Shown: positions 17,803 to 27,719, numbered from the stretch's first letter. The stretch is 64,000 nucleotides of DNA from Roseivirga sp. BDSF3-8 (GCF_041449215.1 NZ_JBGNFV010000001.1:2207001-2271000), one strand, 5' to 3'. Numbers and translations: made by a program. Notes: generated from the letters alone by a model not told the origin.

Positions 17803-17863
17803 TTATTTGGAATCCTTCTAAAGAGACGTACATTTGCACTGTTATTTGAAATCAGTCTAAATA
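17803..17863 (+). promoter_or_regulatory. Iron-operon promoter with two Fur-like repeats
   Basis: TTTG (17806-17809), 19 bases, then TACATTTG (17829-17836) form the promoter of the DUF4856-imelysin operon. Two 22-base direct repeats, 17803-17824 and 17842-17863, match at 18 positions. The first holds the palindrome TTTnGAA-N3-TTCnAAA over the -33 element; the second lies just past the -7 element. This placement suits an iron repressor such as Fur. Confidence 0.6.
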
Positions 17864-17870
17864 AATACAG

Positions 17871-18980
17871 ATGCGTAAGCCTCTTTATACACTACTTGTT
17901 TTTGGTGCATTGTTCGCTTCTTGTAGCGAAGACGATGACAGCCCTATGGTAAATGAGCTGGAAGTGCCACAGACCTATACATTCCAGTCTTTTAATGCCT
18001 CTGGTAGCTCCGGTGAGGCTATAACTGATGATCTTGCCGAACTGGCCGGCTATATGAAGACCGGAAGGCCCGGTGATGCAGGAGATCCTGACCGTAACCA
18101 AACACTCAATAGCCAGAGCCTTTTGGAGATTTATACAAATAATGGGAATACCCCCAGCCTGAGCGCTGTTACTACCAGTGAATACGATGCTCTGGTACGC
18201 GACTGGTTCAGCGAGATTGCTGCTGCCAGCGGTAATACATATGGTGAAGGTGCTGAGGGAGGCACCTATGGTGGCTATTTGGTAGATGAAAATGCCGTTG
18301 AGCTGGAGCAATTTATAGAAAAAGGCTTGTATGGCGCGGCTCTGTATAACCAGGCAGTGACTGTACACCTTAATACTAACAACACCACTGAAGGGCTGGG
18401 TGCTACTGAAACATCTGTTTTAGAGCAAAACTGGGACAATGCCTTCCTGCTCTATGGTGCTGACGCTTCTTTCCCCAATAATGGAAACGACTCATGGGCT
18501 GCTAAATATGCTGCCCGCCGCGATAATGCAGGGTTTTATACCAATTTGAAAACGGCGTTCCTTACCGGCCGTGCTGCCATTACTGCAGGCGAAGAGTTTA
18601 CAGACGAGCGAAACCGTGCCGTAGTTGACATCCGCGAAAACTGGGAAAAAGCTCTGGCTGCTACAGCTATCAATTACCTGTACTCTGCTAAAAACGGCTT
18701 GCTTAATGCGACGGATGATGCGGGTACTGCCTCAGCTTACCATGCATGGGCCGAAGCATACGCATTTATGTACGGTTTCAGAGGAGTAGATAGTGACTTC
18801 CGCATTATTTCAGACGTGGAAGTTAACAATGTACTCGGTTACCTGAAGAGTTCCCCCGCCCTGTTTACTCAGGATAATATTGGGGATATTGATAGTGCGA
18901 TTGATGCAATTGCTCAGGTATACAACTTCCAGGACCCTACTATTTTTGAGATAAACGATGTTAGCGCCAATAATAGATAA
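17871..18980 (+). CDS. DUF4856 lipoprotein of the iron operon
   Basis: A 369-residue lipoprotein. Signal MRKPLYTLLVFGALFASC ends in a lipobox Cys followed by an acidic SEDDD stretch, the usual Bacteroidota surface-export signal. The body (for example SSGEAITDDLAELAGYMKTGR) fits the DUF4856 family commonly encoded next to imelysin-like proteins in Bacteroidota. It heads a four-gene operon ending in a TonB-dependent receptor, so a role in binding iron or an iron complex at the cell surface is likely, but its ligand is unknown. Confidence 0.8.
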   Translation: MRKPLYTLLVFGALFASCSEDDDSPMVNELEVPQTYTFQSFNASGSSGEAITDDLAELAGYMKTGRPGDAGDPDRNQTLNSQSLLEIYTNNGNTPSLSAVTTSEYDALVRDWFSEIAAASGNTYGEGAEGGTYGGYLVDENAVELEQFIEKGLYGAALYNQAVTVHLNTNNTTEGLGATETSVLEQNWDNAFLLYGADASFPNNGNDSWAAKYAARRDNAGFYTNLKTAFLTGRAAITAGEEFTDERNRAVVDIRENWEKALAATAINYLYSAKNGLLNATDDAGTASAYHAWAEAYAFMYGFRGVDSDFRIISDVEVNNVLGYLKSSPALFTQDNIGDIDSAIDAIAQVYNFQDPTIFEINDVSANNR

Positions 18981-19061
18981 GGCGAGAACAACTCAATAAT
19001 ATTCAATGAAGGCAGCCGGTAGTCCGGGTGCCTTTCCTTGCTAAATAACCAGGTGAAATCA

Positions 19062-20171
19062 ATGAGACATACTAAGCTTTATATCTATAGTCTGGCAGTT
19101 TTTATCCTGCTAATTCAGGCCTGCTCTTCAGACGATGGTGGAGAGGGCGTTAGTGAGTTTGACCGGCAGGCTATGCTGGAGAATATTGGCACAAACCTTA
19201 TCGTGCCTGCTTACGAGGAGCTGGACATGGAAACCGGAGCCCTGAGTACTGCTATAGATGCTTTTGTTGCTGATCCTACTGTAAGTAACCTGATGGCAGC
19301 CCGAACAGCTTGGGAGAGTGCCTTTACAGCTTGGCAGTATGCCGCACCATATAATTTTGGTCCCGCCGATACTAATGTGGGTATGTTATCAGTGTTGATA
19401 GCTACATGGCCTGTGGATGTGTCGCTGGTGGAGCAAAAGATTACTTCAGGTGATTTGGCAATGAATACGCTGGATAGAGATACCCGGGGCTTTTTAACCG
19501 CTGAATACCTGTTGTTCGGTAACGGAAAGGATGAGGCTACTGTGGTTGCTGACTTTAGCGGGGCAGAAAATGATAACCGCCGTAAATACCTGGTGGCGGT
19601 AGTAGATGACATTGATACCCGGGTAAATGAGGTCGATGCGGGATGGGATACTTACCTATCCTCATTTATCTCCAATGACGGTACTTCGCCGGGAAGTTCT
19701 GTTTCCCTGCTATTCAATGAATTTAACCGGTACTTTGAGCTTGTCAAAAACTTTAAGATAGGTCTGCCGGCAGGAACACGCCCGGGTCAGGAGGCCCCTG
19801 CTCCCGGTACGACGGAGGCATATTACAGCAAGCAGTCTTTACAATATGCCTTTTATAGCCTGGAAGCCGTAGAAAATATCTGGTATGGCCGGGGGGCAAA
19901 TGGTACCGACGCAGTCGGGTTTGAAGAATACCTTGCCAGTGTGCCCGGCGGGCCAGAGCTTGCGCAGGACACTAAAGCTTCATGGAGTAATTTATTGGCC
20001 ACCATGAATGCTATTCCCTCTCAGCAGCCACTTTCCGAAAGTGTGGTATCTAATCAGCAGGCAGTGGCAGATGCCTATACTGCCTTGCAGCAACACACCC
20101 GCTACTTTAAAAGTGACCTGTCTTCACGACTGGGCATCAGTATCACCTATAGTAGTGGAGACGGTGACTAA
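19062..20171 (+). CDS. Imelysin-family lipoprotein (iron-regulated)
   Basis: A 369-residue protein of the imelysin/IrpA peptidase-M75-like family, found at the surface or in the periplasm and linked to iron uptake. The ATG at 19062 gives a lipoprotein signal MRHTKLYIYSLAVFILLIQAC followed by SSDDGGEG; an in-frame TTG 24 bases earlier is less likely. Family features include repeated helical bundles, with LMAARTAWESAFTAWQYAAPY and the FNEFNRYFEL region. It sits in the operon between DUF4856 and the HTTM protein, 81 bases after the former. Confidence 0.85.
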   Translation: MRHTKLYIYSLAVFILLIQACSSDDGGEGVSEFDRQAMLENIGTNLIVPAYEELDMETGALSTAIDAFVADPTVSNLMAARTAWESAFTAWQYAAPYNFGPADTNVGMLSVLIATWPVDVSLVEQKITSGDLAMNTLDRDTRGFLTAEYLLFGNGKDEATVVADFSGAENDNRRKYLVAVVDDIDTRVNEVDAGWDTYLSSFISNDGTSPGSSVSLLFNEFNRYFELVKNFKIGLPAGTRPGQEAPAPGTTEAYYSKQSLQYAFYSLEAVENIWYGRGANGTDAVGFEEYLASVPGGPELAQDTKASWSNLLATMNAIPSQQPLSESVVSNQQAVADAYTALQQHTRYFKSDLSSRLGISITYSSGDGD

Positions 20172-21596
20172 ATGACCAGGATGCAACGGCCCTTTCAGAA
20201 CATAAGATCTTTTTTGCGGCGCGATGTACACATCGCGCCTTTGGCCGTTTTCAGGGTGCTGTTTGGGCTTGCTATGACCATCAGTACCATCAGATTTATT
20301 TCATTAGGTTGGATAGATAAGCAGTACGTAGAGCCGGTCATGCATTTTACCTACTACGGGTTTGAGTGGGTGAAAGCCTTACCTGCCCTGGGCATGTATG
20401 CTCTTTTCGGTGTACTGCTATTGAGCGGAATAGGCATTATGATAGGAGCGTGGTACCGTATTTCCGCCCCGCTCTTTTTCCTGGTTTTTACTTACATCGA
20501 GCTCATTGATAAGACTTACTACCTCAACCACTACTACTTCGTTAGTATTGTAGCCCTGTTGTTGGCGGTAGTTCCTGCCCACCGCTATTTTTCAATCGAT
20601 GTGTTACGTAACCCCGGCTCCCAGCGGACAACAGTACCCTTCTGGGTAATAGGTATATTTCAGGCACAACTTGGCATTGTATATTTCTATGCCGGGTTAG
20701 CGAAAATAAATGAAGACTGGCTATTACATGCGATGCCACTGCGTATTTGGCTGCCAGCACAGGATAACATGCCCGTAATCGGGCCACTACTGCGCCAGAC
20801 CTGGGCAGCCTATGTTTTTAGCTGGGCGGGAATGCTGTACGATGTATTTATCCCCTTTCTACTATTAATAAGGCGCACCCGATGGCTGGCCTATGCTGCC
20901 GTGGTAGCCTTCCATAGCCTTACAGGTTACTTTTTTCAGATCGGGGTCTTTCCCTTAGTCATGATTTTGTGTACGCTGATATTTTTCAGTGAGTCTTTCC
21001 ATATAAAGCTTATTCGCCGGGTACGCGAGGCATTCAGGCTGAGGGCGACTGAGTCCCTTTCAGCTTCATGGCAACCTGCTGTCGGTAGCAGGAACCTCTA
21101 TGCTGCTTTTTTACTAATCTATTTTACGATACAGATAGCACTTCCCTGGCGCTATCTTTTGTACCCTGGTAATATGTTTTGGACAGAAGAAGGCTATCGC
21201 TTTGGGTGGCGGGTGATGCTGATGGAAAAAGCCGGTACAGCTACATTTTTTGTGCGTAATCCTGAAACGGGTAAAGAAGGCGTAGTGGTGAATAGTGAGT
21301 TTCTCAATGCCCACCAGGAAAAACAAATGGCAATGCAGCCAGACATGGTACTGGAGTATGCATCTTTTCTGGCCTCCTATTACCAAAAGCAGGGCATGAA
21401 AACCCCTGAAGTGAGAGCCGAAGTGTGGGTGACGCTTAATGGCAGGAGAAGCCGTCTTCTGGTAGATCCAAAGGTAAACCTTGCGGCCAGGCAGGAAAAC
21501 CTGTTTCCTAAAGACTGGATATTGCCGCTAAATAATATGGTAATGCAACCGGAGTGGGTAGCTGAGGCAGAAAATAACGGGGTGGATGAGGATTAA
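20172..21596 (+). CDS. HTTM-domain membrane protein (gamma-carboxylase-like)
   Basis: A 474-residue protein of the HTTM family, homologous to the vitamin K-dependent gamma-carboxylase membrane domain. It shows several hydrophobic helices, with the motif KTYYLNHYYFVS and the segment YFYAGLAKINEDWL, both typical of HTTM. The C-terminal third is soluble and Trp-rich. It begins directly at the stop of the imelysin gene and overlaps the receptor gene by 11 bases, so it belongs to the iron operon. What it modifies or transports is unknown. Confidence 0.85.
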   Translation: MTRMQRPFQNIRSFLRRDVHIAPLAVFRVLFGLAMTISTIRFISLGWIDKQYVEPVMHFTYYGFEWVKALPALGMYALFGVLLLSGIGIMIGAWYRISAPLFFLVFTYIELIDKTYYLNHYYFVSIVALLLAVVPAHRYFSIDVLRNPGSQRTTVPFWVIGIFQAQLGIVYFYAGLAKINEDWLLHAMPLRIWLPAQDNMPVIGPLLRQTWAAYVFSWAGMLYDVFIPFLLLIRRTRWLAYAAVVAFHSLTGYFFQIGVFPLVMILCTLIFFSESFHIKLIRRVREAFRLRATESLSASWQPAVGSRNLYAAFLLIYFTIQIALPWRYLLYPGNMFWTEEGYRFGWRVMLMEKAGTATFFVRNPETGKEGVVVNSEFLNAHQEKQMAMQPDMVLEYASFLASYYQKQGMKTPEVRAEVWVTLNGRRSRLLVDPKVNLAARQENLFPKDWILPLNNMVMQPEWVAEAENNGVDED

Positions 21597-24048
21597 CAAA
21601 CGTACAGGCCTGCTGGTCCTTCTCTTGTGTACATGCATAACTGTGATAGCTCGCCAGGGCGACCTCACAGTGTATGGAAAGGTGCTTACACCTTCCGGTG
21701 AGCCTGTAGAGGAGGCCTCTGTTTTCATTGAAAATACTTCCGTGATTACCACTACTGATGACGGCGGCCGCTACAGGCTGGAAGATGTTATTTCTGAAGT
21801 GGTAAGGGTGGTGGTCTTTTACCCCGGTACAGAAACCCAGGTAAAAGAAGTAAACCAGCGCAGCGGTTCGGTAGAAGTTAACTTTACACTTTCAGAACTT
21901 AGCGAAGAGCTGGAAGAGGTAGTAATATCTGATATACTTGAAAAGAGCTATGGCATCAGGCGCTTGCGTTCAGTAGAAGGTATGGGTATCTATGAAGCCA
22001 AGAAAAGCGAAGTAATCGTATTGGAAGATATTACGGCTAACTTGGCGACAAATAACCCGCGTCAGGCTTTTGCCAAGGTACCTGGCCTGCTGATATGGGA
22101 AAGTGACGGAGCCGGTCTTCAGTTGGGTATCGGTGCCCGGGGCCTGAGTCCAAATCGTACCAGCCACTTTAATGTGAGGCAAAACGGTTATGACATCAGC
22201 GCAGATGCTCTTGGGTACCCCGAGAGCTACTATACCCCACCGCTCGAAGCTCTCAAACAAATAGAGCTGGTGCGTGGTGCTGCTTCTCTTCAGTATGGCA
22301 CCCAATTTGGAGGAATGCTGAATTTCGTTTTCAAGCGTGGCCCGGAAGATCGAAAGTTTAGCTTTACAAGCCGTCAGACCATCGGGTCATTTGGCCTGTT
22401 TAACTCATTTAACAGTGTAGGCGGACAGGTGGGAAAGGTAAACTACTATGGGTTTTACCAGCACAAGCGAGGCGACGGCTGGCGACCAAATAGTGGGTTT
22501 GATCTGGACATGGCTTATGGTGCCGTTAGTGTTGACCTATCCGATAAGCTTACTATCGGTTCGGACTTTACCTACATGCATTATCTTGCCCAGCAGCCAG
22601 GTGGACTTACCGATGTGGACTTTCAAAATGATCCCCGCCAAAGCAAGCGTGACCGTAACTTCTTCATGGTAGACTGGAATCTGGCATCGCTTACGCTTGA
22701 CTACCGCCTTTCCGACCGTACAAAGATTAATAGCCGCAATTTTTTCCTGTACTCAGGACGTGAGGCCCTGGGCAATCTCAGCCGTATCACCATGGTAGAC
22801 CTTGGAGGGAATCGTACATTACTAAGTGATAGCTACCGTAATTATGGTAACGAAACCCGCCTGATGCACCATTATCCGATGGGTAGTCAAAAGAACGTAC
22901 TCCTGGTGGGTACCCGTTTCTATACGGGCCACACTAACCGTAAGCAGGGAGATGCCAGTGATGGTGCTGATACAGATTTCAGGTTTCTGAACCCGGACAA
23001 TCTTGAAAACAGCGACTTCGACTTCCCTAATCGTAACCTGGCTCTGTTTGCGGAAAACATATTTAACGTAACTCAAAAGTTCAGTATTACCCCCGGGGTG
23101 CGGTTGGAATACATCAGGACCCGGTCCGAGGGCTTTTACCGTCAGGTTGTGAGAGATTTTGCGGGTAATATCATCTCAGATAACCGGTTTGACGAAAGCA
23201 AGAATAACGAGAGAGCCTTTGTACTCGGCGGTGTAGGCCTGAGTTATAAGCTTAATGAAGACCGTGAGCTCTACGGAAACTTTAGCCAAAACTTCCGTTC
23301 CATTACGTTTAGCGATCTGAGGGTGGTAAATGAGAATGTCAGGGTGGATGAAAACCTTACAGACGAGCGGGGCTTCAATATAGATTTGGGAATTAGAGGC
23401 TCAGAGAGGGATGGGTTAATTAATTACGATGTCAGCGCTTTTTACCTTCGCTACAACGACCGCATCGGGTTCGTAAACCGCATAGATACTGTGCTGAACA
23501 TTGACCAGCGATACCGCAGTAATGTCGGTAATGCCTACAGCGCTGGCATAGAGGCATTTGCTGAGGCAGATATATGGAGGCTCGCCGCAGGGAAAGGCTC
23601 CAGGCACGGCCTCAACCTTTTTGTTAATGCGGCATTTATTAATGCCGAATACCTGAGCAGTAACCTGCCTGACCTAGAAGATCAGCAAGGGAATGTAAGT
23701 ACCAAAGGAAAAAAACTGGAGCTGGTAAGTCCATTCACATTACGCACCGGGCTCAACTACAGCCAAGGTAATTTCTCCCTTAGCAGCCAGTTCAGTTATA
23801 CTCACCAGCACTACACCGATGCGTTCAATACGGAATTTACCCCCACTGCCGTGTCCGGGGTTATCCCTAGCTATTATGTTGTGGATATCTCAGCAAGGTA
23901 TTCCTATCGCAAGTTCACCTTATCGGGGGGAGTAAATAACGCGACAGATAATAAGTACTTTACAAGGCGGGCCGATGGCTATCCCGGCCCGGGTATTATT
24001 CCTGCCGATGGCAGAAGCATCTACCTGACTCTCGGTTTTACCTATTAA
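21586..24048 (+). CDS. TonB-dependent outer-membrane receptor
   Basis: An 820-residue TonB-dependent receptor. After the signal peptide (MRINKRTGLLVLLLCTCITVIARQ) comes a carboxypeptidase-like beta-sandwich (residues ~27-105, GKVLTPSGEPVEEASVFIEN), then the plug with IGARGLSPNRTSHFNVRQNG and VRGAASLQYGTQFGGMLNF, then a beta-barrel ending in LTLGFTY with a C-terminal aromatic. It resembles FecA-type receptors for ferric complexes. It is the last gene of the DUF4856-imelysin-HTTM-receptor operon, so it probably imports an iron chelate. Confidence 0.92.
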   Translation: MRINKRTGLLVLLLCTCITVIARQGDLTVYGKVLTPSGEPVEEASVFIENTSVITTTDDGGRYRLEDVISEVVRVVVFYPGTETQVKEVNQRSGSVEVNFTLSELSEELEEVVISDILEKSYGIRRLRSVEGMGIYEAKKSEVIVLEDITANLATNNPRQAFAKVPGLLIWESDGAGLQLGIGARGLSPNRTSHFNVRQNGYDISADALGYPESYYTPPLEALKQIELVRGAASLQYGTQFGGMLNFVFKRGPEDRKFSFTSRQTIGSFGLFNSFNSVGGQVGKVNYYGFYQHKRGDGWRPNSGFDLDMAYGAVSVDLSDKLTIGSDFTYMHYLAQQPGGLTDVDFQNDPRQSKRDRNFFMVDWNLASLTLDYRLSDRTKINSRNFFLYSGREALGNLSRITMVDLGGNRTLLSDSYRNYGNETRLMHHYPMGSQKNVLLVGTRFYTGHTNRKQGDASDGADTDFRFLNPDNLENSDFDFPNRNLALFAENIFNVTQKFSITPGVRLEYIRTRSEGFYRQVVRDFAGNIISDNRFDESKNNERAFVLGGVGLSYKLNEDRELYGNFSQNFRSITFSDLRVVNENVRVDENLTDERGFNIDLGIRGSERDGLINYDVSAFYLRYNDRIGFVNRIDTVLNIDQRYRSNVGNAYSAGIEAFAEADIWRLAAGKGSRHGLNLFVNAAFINAEYLSSNLPDLEDQQGNVSTKGKKLELVSPFTLRTGLNYSQGNFSLSSQFSYTHQHYTDAFNTEFTPTAVSGVIPSYYVVDISARYSYRKFTLSGGVNNATDNKYFTRRADGYPGPGIIPADGRSIYLTLGFTY

Positions 24049-24055
24049 AAATTCA

Positions 24056-24595
24056 TCAGTCGACAGGAGGATTCATTTTAGAGAAAATATCCCAGGTCAC
24101 TATTCCTACAGTGACAGATATATTCAGAGAGTGCTTCGTCCCATACTGGGGTATTTCCAAAACCACATCAGCTAATTCTATAACTTCGTCAGAAACACCG
24201 AAGACTTCGTTGCCAAAAACTACAGCAATCTTCTGAGCAGGATCAGGCATGAAGCTCTGAAGGGCCGTGCTGCCTTCTGCCTGCTCCACCACTGCAATTG
24301 TGTACCCTGCCTTTTTCAACTCACTAATTGCTTCTGTGGTGTTTTCCGTATAGGCCCAATCCACAGAATCGGTGGCGCCAAGAGCAGTTTTATTGATTTC
24401 ACGATGAGGCGGTTGAGCTGTAATGCCACAAAGTAAAATTTTTTCGATTCGGAAGGCATCACCTGTACGAAAAGTGGAGCCTACATTGGCCATACTCCGG
24501 ACATTATCCAGCACCAAAACCAATGGGATTTTTTTCTTAATTTTGAATTCTTCGATACTGAGCCGTTGCAGCTCTTCCGTTTTCAGTTTTCTCAT
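24056..24595 (-). CDS. TrmH/SpoU-family RNA 2'-O-methyltransferase
   Basis: A 179-residue SPOUT methyltransferase acting on tRNA or rRNA ribose. The signature motifs are VLDNVRSMANVGSTFRT, VVFGNEVFGVSDE, and the knotted C-terminal PQYGTKHSLNISVTVGIVTWD with the SAM-binding loop. I start at the ATG at 24595, where the product begins MRKLKTEELQRLS, rather than the earlier GTG/TTG-type codon at 24643. The target nucleotide cannot be assigned. It is convergent with the receptor gene and divergent from mutS. Confidence 0.88.
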   Translation of the reverse strand: MRKLKTEELQRLSIEEFKIKKKIPLVLVLDNVRSMANVGSTFRTGDAFRIEKILLCGITAQPPHREINKTALGATDSVDWAYTENTTEAISELKKAGYTIAVVEQAEGSTALQSFMPDPAQKIAVVFGNEVFGVSDEVIELADVVLEIPQYGTKHSLNISVTVGIVTWDIFSKMNPPVD

Positions 24596-24697
24596 AACCA
24601 GGAAAATAAGTGAAGGCCGGCTAACGCGATACTTCAGGTACAAAACTATAATCTTTTAGCAAAGCAAAGGCAGGGTCTTGCCCTGATACGATCCCAT

Positions 24698-27319
24698 ATG
24701 GCTAAAAAATCCAAAAAGGAAGCAAAAGAAACCCCTCTGATGAAACAGTACAATGCCATTAAGGCAAAGTACCCCGGTGCTTTACTGCTATTTAGGGTCG
24801 GAGATTTTTATGAGACTTTTGGGGAAGATGCTGTTACGGCCAGCAAGGTACTGGAAATCGTATTAACTAAACGGGCAAACGGAGCTGCTTCACATATAGA
24901 GTTAGCTGGTTTTCCCCATCACTCCCTGGAAAGTTACCTGCCACGACTGGTACGTGCAGGACACCGTGTGGCCATTTGTGATCAGTTGGAAGACCCAAAA
25001 AGCGTAAAGGGAATAGTGAAAAGAGGGGTTACTGAATTAGTTACCCCCGGGCTGGCTTACAATGACCACGTCCTTGAGAAAAATCAGAATAACTTTTTGG
25101 CCTCTGTATCCTTTGGAAAAGATGTGGTCGGCATATCGTTTCTGGACCTGAGTACCGGTGAGTTTATGACCGCAGAGGGTACCCCGGAATATGTAGATAA
25201 GCTTCTGCAAGGGTTTCAGCCTAGTGAAGTAATCTTTAGCAAGCAGCAAAAAGAAGTCTTTCAGAAATATTTTCGTGATCAGTATAACACCTTTGGGCTG
25301 GAAGACTGGGTATACCAGCACGATTATGCTTACGAAACCCTGACGGCTCATTTCCAGACCACAAACCTCAAAGGATTTGGTGTGGAGAATATTCCTTTGG
25401 GCGTGGTGGCCGCCGGTGCCGTGTTACACTACCTGAAAGAAACGGAGCACAAAGAATTTAGTCATATCTCCTCTCTAAGTCGTATAGAAGAGGATCGATA
25501 TGTATGGCTGGACAAGTTTACCATACGGAACCTGGAGCTTATTTACCCTCAGCAGGATGGAGGTATACCCCTGATAAACATAATCGATGCTACAGTGACC
25601 CCTATGGGGGGGCGTATGCTGAAAAAGTGGGTAGTCCTTCCTCTGAAGGAAAAAAGAGCCATTGAAGAACGGCTTGGTATGGTCAAGGCCCTGCTCAATG
25701 AGGATGAACTTCGCGATGAGTTGCTGCAGCACCTAAAACTCATAGGCGATGTAGAGCGACTGATTTCCAAAGTGGCTGTGGGGAGGATTAATCCCCGGGA
25801 AATGCTCCAGCTAAAAAAGGCTCTCAAAAATACAGTCCCCATAAAAAACCGTCTCTCTGGCTCAGGACAAGCCACCCTTACCAGACTGGGAGATCAGCTT
25901 CATTTATGCGAATATTTGCTTGACAAAATAGAGACCGAATTACAGGATGAGGTTCCCATCGTATCAAATCAGGGAAACCTTATCCGTGATGGAATAGACG
26001 CTGAACTGGATGATCTGCGTAAAATTGCCTTTAGCGGGAAAGACTACCTGGTACAGATCCAGCGCCGTGAGATGGAAAAAACGGGTATCAGCTCCCTGAA
26101 GATCGCCTATAATAAAGTATTCGGCTATTACCTTGAGGTTACCAATGCTCATAAAGATAAGGTGCCTTCCGAGTGGATTCGAAAGCAAACCCTCGTAAAC
26201 GCTGAGCGCTATATTACCGAAGAGCTGAAACAGTATGAGGAGAAAATATTGACCGCTGAGGAGAAAATGGTGCAGATAGAGCAGCGCCTGTTCTCCGAAT
26301 TAGTGCTTGCTGCTGTAGATTACATTTCTCAGGTGCAGCAAAATGCACGTATACTGGCCACTCTCGACTGTCTCATCAGTTTTGCCTGCAAGGCGCGTAC
26401 AAACCGCTATTGCGAGCCGGTAATTTCAGAAGGGTATGAGCTGGAAATTACAGATGGTCGCCATCCTGTGATTGAAAGGCAGTTGCCTGCAGGGGAGGAG
26501 TATGTGCCTAATGATACGACGCTTAATACCAAAGAGGCCCAGATCATGATCATTACAGGGCCCAATATGGCCGGTAAATCTGCACTGCTTCGCCAGACAG
26601 CCCTTATCGTACTTATGGCACAGATGGGAAGCTTTGTGCCTGCCACGGCCGCTACTATAGGCATGGTAGATAAGGTATTTACGCGGGTAGGCGCTTCAGA
26701 TAACCTGGCAAGAGGAGAGTCCACATTTATGGTGGAAATGACCGAAACCGCCAGTATTTTAAATAATCTGTCTGACCGTAGCCTGGTGCTGATGGATGAA
26801 ATAGGCAGGGGCACTAGTACCTACGATGGCATTTCCATAGCCTGGTCCATAGTGGAATTCCTTCATAACCATCCTAAATTTCGCGCCAAGACCTTATTTG
26901 CCACCCACTACCATGAGCTCAATCAGATAGCCGAGGATTTTCCGCGTGTACGTAACTTCAATGTTTCTGTAAAAGAAGTAGGAAATAAGGTGATTTTTAT
27001 GCGGAAGCTCAAAGAGGGCGGAAGTGAGCACAGCTTTGGTATTCATGTGGCACAAATGGCTGGAATGCCTAACCAGGTGGTTATTCGCGCTGCAGATATT
27101 ATGCATCACTTGGAAAAGGATAAAATCCGGCACAATAAGCGGCAGGAAAGACTTAGGGAAATGCCCAAAAATAATTATCAACTCAGCCTCTTTGAAATAG
27201 ATCCGCGCATGGAAAAAGCTAAGGAAGCGCTGGAGGCACTTGATATCAATACTATCTCTCCGGTAGAAGCCCTTCTTAAGCTTAATGAACTAAAAGGGCT
27301 GATGGAGGAGAAAAAGTAA
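24698..27319 (+). CDS. mutS: DNA mismatch repair protein MutS
   Basis: An 873-residue MutS that recognises mismatches. The mismatch-reading motif is GDFYETF (35-41) in domain I, Walker A is GPNMAGKS (621-628), followed by VLMDEIGRGTSTYDG and the ATPase dimer motif FATHYHEL. The C-terminal 50 residues (KNNYQLSLFEI) match the usual beta-clamp-binding QLSLF-type motif. The length is typical. It is the only gene of its unit; tRNA genes follow after a poly-A-rich gap. Confidence 0.96.
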   Translation: MAKKSKKEAKETPLMKQYNAIKAKYPGALLLFRVGDFYETFGEDAVTASKVLEIVLTKRANGAASHIELAGFPHHSLESYLPRLVRAGHRVAICDQLEDPKSVKGIVKRGVTELVTPGLAYNDHVLEKNQNNFLASVSFGKDVVGISFLDLSTGEFMTAEGTPEYVDKLLQGFQPSEVIFSKQQKEVFQKYFRDQYNTFGLEDWVYQHDYAYETLTAHFQTTNLKGFGVENIPLGVVAAGAVLHYLKETEHKEFSHISSLSRIEEDRYVWLDKFTIRNLELIYPQQDGGIPLINIIDATVTPMGGRMLKKWVVLPLKEKRAIEERLGMVKALLNEDELRDELLQHLKLIGDVERLISKVAVGRINPREMLQLKKALKNTVPIKNRLSGSGQATLTRLGDQLHLCEYLLDKIETELQDEVPIVSNQGNLIRDGIDAELDDLRKIAFSGKDYLVQIQRREMEKTGISSLKIAYNKVFGYYLEVTNAHKDKVPSEWIRKQTLVNAERYITEELKQYEEKILTAEEKMVQIEQRLFSELVLAAVDYISQVQQNARILATLDCLISFACKARTNRYCEPVISEGYELEITDGRHPVIERQLPAGEEYVPNDTTLNTKEAQIMIITGPNMAGKSALLRQTALIVLMAQMGSFVPATAATIGMVDKVFTRVGASDNLARGESTFMVEMTETASILNNLSDRSLVLMDEIGRGTSTYDGISIAWSIVEFLHNHPKFRAKTLFATHYHELNQIAEDFPRVRNFNVSVKEVGNKVIFMRKLKEGGSEHSFGIHVAQMAGMPNQVVIRAADIMHHLEKDKIRHNKRQERLREMPKNNYQLSLFEIDPRMEKAKEALEALDINTISPVEALLKLNELKGLMEEKK

Positions 27320-27339
27320 AAAAAAAATATGGCAAAAGG

Positions 27340-27369
27340 TTGAAAATAAAATTCCACTTATTACCTTTG
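27340..27369 (+). promoter_or_regulatory. Promoter of tRNA-Gly
   Basis: TTG (27340-27342), 19 bases, then TACCTTTG (27362-27369). The predicted start is about 25 bases before the tRNA. Confidence 0.65.
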
Positions 27370-27401
27370 CAATCCCTTCAGGCAACTAGAAGGGCATAAA
27401 A

Positions 27402-27474
<73 letters not shown>

Positions 27475-27495
27475 CAATTAGATTTAAAGGGTTAA

Positions 27496-27526
27496 ATGAT
27501 CGGTTACGGCCGGTCATTTTTTGTAT
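27496..27526 (+). terminator. Terminator after tRNA-Gly
   Basis: Stem ATGATCGG/CCGGTCAT with one G-T pair and a 6-base loop, followed by TTTTTTG. Confidence 0.7.
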
Positions 27527-27579
27527 ATTGCTCTATCTATTTAGTAAGACCCTTAGCAGTGCTCAGATGAGCATCTGAT

Positions 27580-27665
27580 GCCGGGATGGTGGAATTGGTA
27601 GACACGCAAGACTTAAAATCTTGTGGGCAGTTATGCCCGTGCGGGTTCAAGTCCCGCTCTCGGTA
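27580..27665 (+). tRNA. tRNA-Leu (anticodon UAA)
   Basis: Eighty-six bases with acceptor GCCGGGA/TCTCGGT, a long variable arm (class II), anticodon loop CTTAAAA (TAA at 27614-27616) and T loop GGTTCAAGTCC. The discriminator A at 27665 identifies leucine, and no CCA is encoded. Confidence 0.95.
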
Positions 27666-27666
27666 C

Positions 27667-27718
27667 AAGGCAGTGTAACGTCAGCGGTAATTCGCAGATA
27701 GCTTACACTGCCTTTTTT
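27667..27718 (+). terminator. Long-stem terminator after tRNA-Leu
   Basis: A 12-bp perfect stem AAGGCAGTGTAA/TTACACTGCCTT with a 24-base loop runs directly into six T. It starts one base after the tRNA. Confidence 0.85.
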
Positions 27719-27719
27719 G

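Noticed and set aside
27311-27330. Poly-A run after mutS as a possible terminator of an antisense transcript
   Set aside because: No stem precedes it on the minus strand and no antisense gene is known there.
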